A DNA stretch of 64,000 nucleotides from an uncultured Opitutia bacterium (GTDB taxonomy: Bacteria > Verrucomicrobiota > Verrucomicrobiia > Opitutales > Opitutaceae): the NCBI GenBank assembly GCA_903902745.1, contig CAIUWA010000013.1:45873-109872 (forward strand), written 5' to 3'. The notes below the pieces were generated by a model. That model had not been told where the DNA came from and did no database searches. It saw only the letters and a program-made list of their open reading frames with translations. Every line of letters starts with the position of its first letter. The first letter of the stretch is position 1. The translations under genes and the position numbers were made by a program. Positions 52,353-60,129 of the stretch are shown in pieces.

Positions 52353-52454
52353 GTTCATTTGTTAATTATGGAGCGAGACGATGTCTCGAAATAACCACTA
52401 GCGGCCCCGTGGGCTTGGTTGCCTTCAACCAAATCGGCCGGCTATCTTTGAATC

Positions 52455-53129
52455 ATGGCCGGCTCTGTTCTTCTCGACCTCGACGGCACCTTAATCGATT
52501 CGTACCCCGGCATTTTGGCAAGCTGCCTTGCGGCACTGCGCTCTCTTGGACATGAACCGGATGATTCCCTCGATATTAGAGGTAGCATCGGACCCCCGCT
52601 CGAAGAAATAATGCAAATCCTGCTGCAGCCATATGGAGACGACCGAATCGGTGAAGCAGTCGCTGTCTATCGTCAGCATTACGGTGAAAGCGGGTTTCTC
52701 GGAAGCGTGCCTTATCCGGGAATTGGCAAATCCCTTGAAGAGATGCAGCGGACCGGATTGCGAATCTATCTCGCGACCTCAAAAAGGGCGATTTTCGCGA
52801 GCCGCATTCTGGACCATCTGAAGTTTACCGCATACTTCGATGGCATCTATGGCTCAGGGCCGAACGGCGAGCTGGATCACAAACCTGAACTGCTCGCCCA
52901 TATTTTATCCAAACATAGTCTTTCGCCGGCTCACAGTCTGATGGTCGGGGATCGTCGACATGATATTTCCGGCGCCCATGCGGTCGGAGTGCGCGGTCTT
53001 GGCGTGCTCTGGGGTTATGGTACTCGAGCCGAACTTGAAACTGCCGGCGCAGACCAGCTGGTGGATTCCCCTGCCGATCTCGCCAATACGGTTCTCGCGA
53101 TGGCCAATGGGAAGGATTCCCCAGGCTAA
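52455..53129 (+). CDS. HAD-family hydrolase, phosphoglycolate-phosphatase-like
   Basis: 224 residues. HAD motifs: nucleophile D8 and acid D10 in LLDLDGTLID; motif II T/S in YLATSKRAIF; Lys in DHKPELLAHILSK; motif IV GDRRHDI. Cap of the alpha-helical C1 type between motifs I and II. Gph-like enzymes remove phosphate from phosphoglycolate and similar small metabolites. Base composition and codon choice are clearly AT-richer than neighbours (ATA, AAT, TTT codons common), suggesting horizontal transfer. Alone between a hairpin spacer and the convergent rlmN. Confidence 0.85.
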   Translation: MAGSVLLDLDGTLIDSYPGILASCLAALRSLGHEPDDSLDIRGSIGPPLEEIMQILLQPYGDDRIGEAVAVYRQHYGESGFLGSVPYPGIGKSLEEMQRTGLRIYLATSKRAIFASRILDHLKFTAYFDGIYGSGPNGELDHKPELLAHILSKHSLSPAHSLMVGDRRHDISGAHAVGVRGLGVLWGYGTRAELETAGADQLVDSPADLANTVLAMANGKDSPG

Positions 53130-53183
53130 GTGGTCCAGAAGGTGTCGGGCCGTTAGCGGATAATTTGCCGCACTTCTGCCGTT

Positions 53184-54242
53184 TCAAGCAATCGCCATCC
53201 GCCGGCGCAGTTGGCCGCAGGCGGCGTCGATGTCCGGGCCGCGGGAGCGACGGAAATGGGCGACGACCCCGCGGGCGCGCAGCTCGGCGACGAACGCCGC
53301 GGCCGTCTCGTCGGACGTGGGTTCGTAGGTGAGGCCGCGGAGGCTGAGGCCGGTGGGGTTGTAGCGCAGGAGGTTCACGTGCATCCGCCGCGCGCCGAGG
53401 ATGGAGGCCAGCGTGCGGGCATGCCCTGCGGAATCGTTCACGTCCTTCAACAGGCAGTATTGAATTGTCACCGGCGTGCCGCGTGCCGCCTGGAACCTGT
53501 CGGCCGCGGCGAGGATGTCGGCGATGGCAAAGCGTTTTCCCATGGGGAGGAGCTGGGCGCGCGTGGCATCGTCGGGCGCATGGAGCGAGACGGCGAGGTT
53601 CACGTTCAGGCCGGAGGCAGCGAGCGCGTCGATGCCGGGGACGATGCCGACGGTGGACACTGTCACCTGCCGCCAGCCGAGCGCGCCGAGTGAATTGTCG
53701 GCAATGCGGTGCACGGCCGCGAGGACGGCGTCGAGGTTGAGGAGCGGCTCGCCCATGCCCATGAACACGACCGTTTGCAGCCGGCGGCCCGCGGTGCGCG
53801 CCTCGCGGCGCAATGCGAGGAACTGTTCTACGATTTCGCCCGCGGTCAGGTTGCGCTCGAAGCCGGTCTTCGTCGTGGCGCAGAAATCGCACCCCATCGC
53901 ACAGCCGACCTGCGAGGAGAGACAGCCCGCCGCGCGGTCGGGGCGAAAATCCGGCATGAGCACCGACTCGACCGTGCGCCCGTCGCCGAGCCGGAGCAGA
54001 AGTTTCGTGGTGCCGTCCGCCGCGACCTGCCGCGTCGCGAGCGTCGCAGCACCTGGCGCCAGTTCCGTCCGCAGCCGGGAGATCAGCCCGGCTGGCAGCG
54101 CGGGCCCACCGGACGATTCGATTTCACCTCCGCCGCCATAATACGCCCGCAGCACCCGTGCCGCGTGCGACGGCTTCGCGCCCCAGGCAACGAATTGCTG
54201 CTGGAGCTCGCTCAGGCTGAAATCGGTGAGGACGCGTGGCAT
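53184..54242 (-). CDS. rlmN: Dual-specificity 23S rRNA/tRNA adenine-C2 methyltransferase RlmN
   Basis: 352 residues. Radical-SAM cluster C114-x3-C118-x2-C121 (GCAMGCDFCATTKTGF), then FMGMGEPLLNLDAV, VSTVGIVPGI, NLAVSLHAPDD and the resolving cysteine C342 (DIDAACGQL). RlmN methylates A2503 of 23S rRNA and A37 of some tRNAs. The N-terminal domain (DFSLSELQQQFVAWGAKPSH) and length are normal. ATG 54242. Confidence 0.93.
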   Translation of the reverse strand: MPRVLTDFSLSELQQQFVAWGAKPSHAARVLRAYYGGGGEIESSGGPALPAGLISRLRTELAPGAATLATRQVAADGTTKLLLRLGDGRTVESVLMPDFRPDRAAGCLSSQVGCAMGCDFCATTKTGFERNLTAGEIVEQFLALRREARTAGRRLQTVVFMGMGEPLLNLDAVLAAVHRIADNSLGALGWRQVTVSTVGIVPGIDALAASGLNVNLAVSLHAPDDATRAQLLPMGKRFAIADILAAADRFQAARGTPVTIQYCLLKDVNDSAGHARTLASILGARRMHVNLLRYNPTGLSLRGLTYEPTSDETAAAFVAELRARGVVAHFRRSRGPDIDAACGQLRRRMAIA

Positions 54243-54249
54243 GCAGGGA

Positions 54250-54395
54250 AACAGAAACGCTGAAATGCTGAAAACTGAAACGCTGAAATTGGAAAAGCGG
54301 AAGACGGCTTAGCGTCTGTTTGCGTCCGGTGCCTCTCCGGCGTCTGGCCTCCGACCCCCGCTCTCAGCTTTTCGGTATTTCAGCTTTCAGTGTTT
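54250..54395. repeat. Family-E CTGAAA palindrome, copy 1
   Basis: Left arm of GAAACGCTGAAATGCTGAAA type (from 54253), centre with CTCCGGCGTCTGGCCTCCGA (about 54333-54352), right arm CAGCTTTTCGGTATTTCAGC and TTTCAGTGTTTC to 54395. It overlaps the last codons and stop of the minus-strand esterase gene (54387). Confidence 0.88.
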
Positions 54396-55388
54396 CCCCG
54401 CCGCCTTCAGACGGTCGATCAGATAGTCGACGATCAGCGGGTGTTTCACGTCAGGAGCGCCGGGATAGGATAGTTCGCAATCAACTCCGACGCTGCGGGC
54501 TTTTTCCTGGAGCTTGACGCCGAAATTCGCGGTGTGTGTGGGATCCTTCTCGGGCTGGCCCATGGCGGGTGGCGTGGGGTAATAGAGATAAATGGGCGGA
54601 TCATCGCTCGTGACGAGCTCGATGGGGGAGTATTGCCGGATCCAAGGGAGGACCTTTTCCCGGCCGGCGAGGAACCGGGCGAACTCGGCCTGGGGCGATT
54701 TATCGGGGTCGTCCGCGCCGGCCATGAAGCCGAAGGCATGACCGCCGTACCGGCTGTTCGGCGTCCACTCGGCCATCTGCTGCGGATCCAGCGAGGTCTG
54801 CGCGGTGTGCACCGCAGCGCACCACAGTCGCGTCGACTCGCGGGCAATGGGATCGCGGCTGGCGGGGTCGGCCAGATCGGAATGAAACGCGAGGTACAGG
54901 CTGGAGCACGCTCCAGCTGAGCTGCCGGTGGCGCCGATCCGGACGGGATCGAGGTTCCACTCCCGCGCCTTGCTGCGGACGAACTGCAGGGCCCGCGCCG
55001 CATCCTCGATCGGCCACTGCACTGGCGGCATCACGCCGGCCGCGATGGCCTGGGTGATGTACCGGTAGTTGATGGACACCACGGAAATTCCGGCCGCGAG
55101 ATACTTTTCCAAATCCGGCACCCGGGCCTTGTCGCCGGCGACCCAGCCCCCGCCATGAATATTGAGCACGAGGGGCGTCGATTTGTCCGATTTCGCCTGC
55201 CAGAAATCGAGGACCTCCCGTGGGTGCGCGCCATAGGCGACATTGGCCAGCGTCGGCGCCGGTTGCGGAGGACCAGCCTTGGTGGCGGCTGCGGACTTGG
55301 CGGCGGCACCGGCCGCCGCCGCGCCATCAGCCGCAAGGGACAGGCTTGTGAACAGACAAAACGCGGAAAGCAGAACGAGGGATCTCAT
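54387..55388 (-). CDS. Secreted alpha/beta-hydrolase esterase
   Basis: 333 residues; signal peptide about 1-19, then an Ala/Lys/Pro linker (ADGAAAAGAAAKSAAATKAG). HGGGW oxyanion motif (VLNIHGGGWVAGDKARV), nucleophile in GATGSSAGACSSLYLAFHSD, catalytic His in APDVKHPLIVDYL. Resembles feruloyl/acetyl-type BD-FAE esterases and kynurenine-formamidase-like hydrolases. Periplasmic ester hydrolysis. The TGA stop is supplied by the first bases of a family-E repeat arm. Confidence 0.84.
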   Translation of the reverse strand: MRSLVLLSAFCLFTSLSLAADGAAAAGAAAKSAAATKAGPPQPAPTLANVAYGAHPREVLDFWQAKSDKSTPLVLNIHGGGWVAGDKARVPDLEKYLAAGISVVSINYRYITQAIAAGVMPPVQWPIEDAARALQFVRSKAREWNLDPVRIGATGSSAGACSSLYLAFHSDLADPASRDPIARESTRLWCAAVHTAQTSLDPQQMAEWTPNSRYGGHAFGFMAGADDPDKSPQAEFARFLAGREKVLPWIRQYSPIELVTSDDPPIYLYYPTPPAMGQPEKDPTHTANFGVKLQEKARSVGVDCELSYPGAPDVKHPLIVDYLIDRLKAAGKH

Positions 55389-55389
55389 C

Positions 55390-55613
55390 GGGAAAAAGCT
55401 GAAACGCTGAAAAGCTGAAATGCTGAAACAGGAAAGGCTAAGAGGGTTAGAGTCTGTGATGTGGGGATTGGGTATTATGCAGCAGTTATATATTATGAGT
55501 TAGCGATGTCTGACTTCTGATTTCAGCTGTCAGCGTTTCAGTTTTTCAGCTTTTACGCATCCAGCCTCCGGCATCCGATTTCAGCTGTCAGCTTTTCAGC
55601 CTGTCAGCGTTTA
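55390..55613. repeat. Family-E CTGAAA palindrome, copy 2 (double)
   Basis: Left arm GAAAAAGCTGAAACGCTGAA (from 55389); right arms of TTCAGCTGTCAGCGTTTCAG type (55530-55555) and again at 55580-55613, with AGCCTCCGGCATCCGATTTC between. An AT-rich non-repeat piece (ATTATGCAGCAGTTATATAT) lies inside. Confidence 0.85.
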
Positions 55614-55618
55614 CCCGT

Positions 55619-56596
55619 CTAGGCTGTCGCGGGCTGGCGCGGGTCGCGGCGGATCCAGCGGTAGGCGGCGATGGAGTTTTTCCAGAAGTATTTTTCCGCG
55701 GCGGCGCGGGACTTGGTGGAAAAATATTCGCGTACCAGCGCCACGGTGTCGGGCACCTCGGAGACGCCGACGCAATTGGGCCAGTCGCTGCCGAACAGCA
55801 CGCGGTCCTCGCCGAAATGGCCCATGAGCAGGTCGAGCCGGTCCTTGTGCGCCGCCAGGCCGGGCGTGATGACGCCGCCCGGCATGACCGGGTGGACGAT
55901 CTCGGACAGCTTCGTGTAGATTTGCTTGCGGGGCGCGATTTCCTTCAGCACCGCGTCGTAGTCGGCCTGGTTTTGCGCGGTCGGATCGAAGGAGGGCAGG
56001 TGGTCGATGATGATGCGCAGGTCTGGCACCTTGTCGCTGATCTTCACCACGGCCTGCAGCAAGTCCATGCGCGGATTTGCGGTGTCGAGGACAAGGTTGC
56101 TCTTGGCCATGAGCTTGAGGCCGTCGATGAAGACGGGGTTGTCCGCCTGCGCGGCGATGTTGTAGCCCCAGTTCGTGCCGTAGCGGATGCCGCGGAAGAG
56201 CGGGTTCTTGGCGAAGCGCTCCAGATAGGCGGCGAACTCCGGCTTCTCGGGCTGCAGGTTGCCGATGGTGCCGACCATCATGGTGGAGGGCTGGATCGTC
56301 TCGAGCACCCAGAGGTTGTCCTCGACCCACGGGCTGGCATCGACCTCCAGCGCGCCGACGATGCCGAGCGGCCGGGCGAAGGCGGCATACATGTCGGGCA
56401 GCGCCACGCCGCCAGTGAACTGGCGTCCGCCCTTGTAAGGCGCGCCCTGCGGGCGGTTGCCGTCGAAGAGGTGGATGTGCGTGTCGATGATCGGGATGTC
56501 GTCATTCACCACGGCAGCCCGGATGACGTGGGGGAGAGCGGCGGCAGCGGCGGCGGTCCCGATAAAACGACGGCGGGAAATAACTCTATTTTTCAT
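55619..56596 (-). CDS. Tat-exported amidohydrolase (COG3618, lactonase-like)
   Basis: 325 residues from ATG 56596 (MKNRVISRRRFIGTAAAAAA), a twin-arginine signal. TIM-barrel Amidohydro_2 family: DTHIHLFDG metal site, MMVGTIGNLQPEKPEFAAYL, IIDHLPSFD, LLMGHFGEDRVLFGSDWPNC with the catalytic Asp, and W-K-N-S near the end. COG3618 includes L-fuconolactonase, rhamnonolactonase and similar enzymes, plus many unknown ones. Export to the periplasm is unusual for a lactonase. Confidence 0.82.
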   Translation of the reverse strand: MKNRVISRRRFIGTAAAAAALPHVIRAAVVNDDIPIIDTHIHLFDGNRPQGAPYKGGRQFTGGVALPDMYAAFARPLGIVGALEVDASPWVEDNLWVLETIQPSTMMVGTIGNLQPEKPEFAAYLERFAKNPLFRGIRYGTNWGYNIAAQADNPVFIDGLKLMAKSNLVLDTANPRMDLLQAVVKISDKVPDLRIIIDHLPSFDPTAQNQADYDAVLKEIAPRKQIYTKLSEIVHPVMPGGVITPGLAAHKDRLDLLMGHFGEDRVLFGSDWPNCVGVSEVPDTVALVREYFSTKSRAAAEKYFWKNSIAAYRWIRRDPRQPATA

Positions 56597-56677
56597 GGGG
56601 GAGAATGGCGCGAGAACCATGGGAGGCGCCGATTGGGGTCAAAGGAAAGCATCTCGACCATGGAAGGGAAACGTGAG

Positions 56678-56822
56678 GGAGAAAAGCTGAAACGCTGAAA
56701 TACTGAAAAGCTGAAATGGCTTCGAACCTGTGATCGGGCATTTGTTATGAGTTCTCCGGCTTCTGGCCTCGAGCGTCCGGCGTCTGATTTCAGCGTTTCA
56801 GCTTTTCATTTTGTCAGCATTT
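56678..56822. repeat. Family-E CTGAAA palindrome, copy 3
   Basis: Left arm AGAAAAGCTGAAACGCTGAA (from 56678), centre TCCGGCTTCTGGCCTCGAGC and GTCCGGCGTCTGA, right arm TTTCAGCGTTTCAGCTTTTC (56789-56808). Between divergent genes. Confidence 0.88.
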
Positions 56823-56887
56823 CGTCGTCCGCCCCTCCGACGGCGGCGTCTTGTGTTTTCTGGTCGGTGGCGTGAGCTTCAGGACGT

Positions 56888-58876
56888 ATGGCCCGCCGTA
56901 ATCCTTCTGCTGATGACATTGCCCTCGACCGTCTGCCCAAGGCCCCGCTCAACCGGGAGAACTTGCGGCAGACCCTGGCGCTCTTCCGCTATGTCCGCCC
57001 GTATCGCGCGCGGTTCTTCGCCGGGCTCGCCACGCTGTTCGTCAGCGCCTCGCTGGGGCTCGCGTTTCCGCTGCTCGCCGGCTCGTTGATTGACGCGGCG
57101 CTGCATCCCGCCAACGCCATCCTGCCGGTGCTCGGGGCTGTGAGCCTCAACCGCGTCGCGCTGCTGCTGGGCTGCTCGGTCACGCTCCAGGCACTGGCCT
57201 CGTTCAACAGCTCGCTGGCCTTCAACCGCGTGGGCCAGAGCGCCCTGGCCGACCTGCGCCGCGACTGTTACCGCCGGCTCATTTCTCTGCCGATGGCGTT
57301 CTTCGGCAGCCGTCGTGTCGGCGAACTCACGAGCCGTGTCTCCACCGACATCGCCCAGATCGAGGGCGCGCTGATCGACGCGCTGCCGCAGATGTGCCGG
57401 CAGGTGGTCTTCCTGCTCGGCGGCATCACCATGATCGCGTTCACGTCGGGCCGCCTGACGGCCCTGATGCTCGGCACGCTGCCGCTGCTGATCGCGGCCG
57501 CGGTGTTCTTCGGCCGCCGGCTGCGGCGCTACTCGCGCGAGACGCAGGACCAGCTCGCGGCGACCAACACGATCGTGGAGGAAACGCTGCAGGCCATCGC
57601 GAGCGTGAAGGCCTTCGCCAACGAGGCGTTCGAGCTGGGCCGCTATGAGCGTGCCAATGCCCGCGTGCTCGCCGCCGCGCTCGGCGCCGCCCGCTGGCGC
57701 GCGGTTTTCGTGGCGTTCTTCATTGTGGCGCTCTTTGGCGGGATCATGATCGTGCTGTGGTTTGGCGCCCGCCTGCTTCAGGCCGGCCAGATCAGCCCGG
57801 GCGAGCTGACGCGCTTTGTGCTCTACACCACGTTCGTGGCCGGCGCGATGGGCCAGGCCGCGGAGTTGTTCAGCCAGGTGCAGAAGACCGTCGGCGCCAC
57901 CCAACGCGTGCGCGAACTCCTGCGCGAGCCCGTTGAGATCGAGATCTCGCCGCGAGAGGCGAGAGGGCCGGACGCCGGAGGCCGGACGCCAGAGTCCGGA
58001 TTCCAGAAGCCGGTCGCCGGGACGCAGGGTGTTTCACTTCCTGTCACCCGTTCTCTGTCACCCGTTCCTCCGTCTTCCGATCATCCGCTCTCCGGCCATC
58101 TGCCCATCCGTCTGAAAGGCGAAGTCGCGTTCGAGGGCGTCAGCTTCCGCTATCCCGCGCGGCCCGAAGTCGCGGTGCTGCATGATGTCTCGCTGGCGGT
58201 GCGACCGGGCGAACGCCTCGCGCTCGTCGGGCCCAGCGGCGCAGGCAAGTCCACGCTCACGGCGCTGCTGCTGCGGTTCTATGATCCGGAAAACGGCCGG
58301 CTCCTGATCGATGGACGCGATGCGCGCGACTATCCGCTCAGCTGGCTCCGCGGCCAGATGGCGATCGTGCCGCAGGACTTCCTGCTCTTCGGCGGCACCA
58401 TTGCCGAGAACATCGTCTATGGCCGTCCCGGCGCGGACGACGCCGCGATCCGCGAGGCGGCCCGCCTGGCCAACGCCGACGAATTCATCTCCGCCTTCCC
58501 CGAGGGCTACGCGACGCTCGTCGGCGACCGCGGCATCAAGCTCTCCGGCGGCCAGCGCCAGCGCGTCGCCATTGCCCGCGCCATTCTCAAGAACCCCGCA
58601 ATCCTCATTCTCGACGAGGCCACCAGCTCCCTCGACAGCGAAAGCGAACGGCTCGTGCAAGTCGCGCTCGACCGGCTGATGCAGGGCCGCACCACGTTTA
58701 TCATCGCCCACCGGCTGGCCACGATCCGCAACGCCGACCGCATCGCCGTGATCGACGGCGGCCGGGTGGTGGAGCTCGGCACCCACGACGAATTGTCCGC
58801 CCGGCCCGAGGGTCTCTATCGCCGGCTCAGCACGCTGCAATTTGGCCAGGCGGAGGAAGAAAAGGCTGAAAACTGA
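56888..58876 (+). CDS. ABC exporter (MsbA/TAP type) with repeat-derived linker
   Basis: 662 residues, a half-transporter with six helices (residues ~35-330) and one ATPase domain (~410-655): Walker A GPSGAGKST about 448, Q-loop VPQDFLLFGG, signature KLSGGQRQRVA about 551, Walker B ILILDEATSSLDSE, H-loop FIIAHRL. It exports lipids, lipopolysaccharide or peptides. The linker between halves is about 45 residues longer than usual (residues ~354-407, PREARGPDAGGRTPESGFQK onward), rich in Pro, Ser and Arg. Its DNA matches the centre of the family-E repeats. The C-terminal residues and stop (EEEKAEN) are formed by another family-E arm. Confidence 0.9.
   Translation: MARRNPSADDIALDRLPKAPLNRENLRQTLALFRYVRPYRARFFAGLATLFVSASLGLAFPLLAGSLIDAALHPANAILPVLGAVSLNRVALLLGCSVTLQALASFNSSLAFNRVGQSALADLRRDCYRRLISLPMAFFGSRRVGELTSRVSTDIAQIEGALIDALPQMCRQVVFLLGGITMIAFTSGRLTALMLGTLPLLIAAAVFFGRRLRRYSRETQDQLAATNTIVEETLQAIASVKAFANEAFELGRYERANARVLAAALGAARWRAVFVAFFIVALFGGIMIVLWFGARLLQAGQISPGELTRFVLYTTFVAGAMGQAAELFSQVQKTVGATQRVRELLREPVEIEISPREARGPDAGGRTPESGFQKPVAGTQGVSLPVTRSLSPVPPSSDHPLSGHLPIRLKGEVAFEGVSFRYPARPEVAVLHDVSLAVRPGERLALVGPSGAGKSTLTALLLRFYDPENGRLLIDGRDARDYPLSWLRGQMAIVPQDFLLFGGTIAENIVYGRPGADDAAIREAARLANADEFISAFPEGYATLVGDRGIKLSGGQRQRVAIARAILKNPAILILDEATSSLDSESERLVQVALDRLMQGRTTFIIAHRLATIRNADRIAVIDGGRVVELGTHDELSARPEGLYRRLSTLQFGQAEEEKAEN
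57950..58110. repeat. Family-E core inserted in frame in the ABC exporter gene
   Basis: CGGAGGCCGGACGCCAGAG (about 57980) matches the reverse complement of the centre of copy 1, CGGAGGCCAGACGCCGGAG (54334-54352), at 17 of 19 bases. A GTCACCCGTTC word is repeated at about 58042 and 58057. The CTGAAA arms, which would bring TGA stops, are absent here. Confidence 0.7.
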
Positions 58877-59003
58877 AAAGCTGAAAACTGAAATCAGAAA
58901 GGCTGAACACGGCCTGGTCACGGTGCGGGTCGGAATTCGGCCGCTCGCAGCCCGACGTCTGGCGTCGGGTTTCAGCTTTTCAGTTGTCAGCTTTTCAGCT
59001 GTC
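58857..59003. repeat. Family-E CTGAAA palindrome, copy 4
   Basis: AAGGCTGAAAACTGAAAAGC (from 58863) left arm; centre CCCGACGTCTGGCGTCGGG (58959-58977); right arm TTTCAGCTTTTCAGTTGTCA and CAGCTTTTCAGCTGTCC to 59003. It includes the end of the ABC gene and upstream codons of the next frame. Confidence 0.88.
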
Positions 59004-59028
59004 CTCGGTCGTCCGTTCCCCGCTGGCT

Positions 59029-60003
59029 GTGAATTATCCCCGTTTCACTCTGTCTTCGCATCGCTCCTTCAGCATCCTGCTCCTCGGCTGCCTGCTTGGA
59101 GCCGCCGGTGCCGGCCTGCTGCGGGCGGATGACCGGGTGACGGTGCGGGGCAAGTCCAGTCCGGCCTACACGGCGTGGAAATTTGGCGGCAGCGAAATCA
59201 AGAACGAGTCGTATGTCTTCAACAAGGGCCGCTTCTTCGGCGGCACCACCCGCGACCCGATCCTGGAGAAGATGCAGTTCATCGACCTCGCCAAGTCCCT
59301 CGCCAACGACCTGGTCGCGCAGCACTACTATCCCGCCGATTCGATCTGGAAGGCCAACCTGCTGATCATCGTCGAGTGGGGCGTGACCACGGTCGCGGAC
59401 AGCACTTACAAGCAGTTCGCGCGGGACAACCCCATCGGCATGATGGACACCGACGCTGGCCGGAGGGAGATGCTTCACGGGCTGGCGCAGGCCGAGCGCG
59501 ACAGTGGCACCCCGACCGCGGCGGTCCAGATGCTGGACATGGGTTACGAAATGAACCGCATGAACGGATTGGTGAGCGATGCGCAGTTCCAGGACCTCGA
59601 CCAGAAATCACTGAGTCTCGGCATGGCGTCGAACGCGGCGCTCGTCGGCTTCGACGACGACCTGCGGGCCGACAATAACAGCGCCTGGGGCACCCCTCAG
59701 GGCGAGATGCTGCGCGCCTTCATGGCTGACGAGCGCTACTTCGTGGCGTTGAACGCCTACGACTGCCAGGAATTCCTGAAGACCAACAAATTCGAACTGG
59801 TCTGGAGTATGCGGCTCAGCATGCGCGCGCCCGGGATGAATTTTCGCCGGGGTGTGGGCCTGATGAGCACGGCGGGCCGGGTGGTGTTCGGCCATAAGAC
59901 GGACGGCGTGGAGGTGACGCTGCCGGGCGAAAAGGCGCCGCATGTCGAGATCGGCACGCCCATCGTAATCCAGATGGGCGCCGACGCGGACCAGAAGAAG
60001 TGA
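59029..60003 (+). CDS. Secreted protein of unknown family, paralogue of the one at 12601
   Basis: 324 residues from GTG 59029 (MNYPRFTLSSHRSFSILLLG with initiator Met). An upstream TTG at 58984 would code repeat-arm DNA and is rejected. Signal peptide about 12-35 (LLLGCLLGAAGAGLL). Segments LLIIVEWG, RYFVALNAYDCQEFLKTNKF, ELVWSMRLSM and EIGTPIVIQM match the protein at 12601 in order. Differs by a clear central helical stretch (MLDMGYEMNRMNGLVSDAQF). Function unknown. Confidence 0.72.
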   Translation: MNYPRFTLSSHRSFSILLLGCLLGAAGAGLLRADDRVTVRGKSSPAYTAWKFGGSEIKNESYVFNKGRFFGGTTRDPILEKMQFIDLAKSLANDLVAQHYYPADSIWKANLLIIVEWGVTTVADSTYKQFARDNPIGMMDTDAGRREMLHGLAQAERDSGTPTAAVQMLDMGYEMNRMNGLVSDAQFQDLDQKSLSLGMASNAALVGFDDDLRADNNSAWGTPQGEMLRAFMADERYFVALNAYDCQEFLKTNKFELVWSMRLSMRAPGMNFRRGVGLMSTAGRVVFGHKTDGVEVTLPGEKAPHVEIGTPIVIQMGADADQKK

Positions 60004-60129
60004 GGAGGGTCGGGAGTCGGTAGACAGGGGACGGAGGACGGCGGCTTGTCTCGGCGGGGATTTCTGTGCGATGGTCGGGCTCCGGTTCGGACCGGCTCCC
60101 TCCGGCCTCCTCCCCAACGCCTGCCAAAA

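Noticed and set aside
54250..54395. CRISPR-like tandem CTGAAA units
   Set aside because: Units are 6-12 bases, degenerate and inverted on the other side; no spacers of uniform length and no cas genes.
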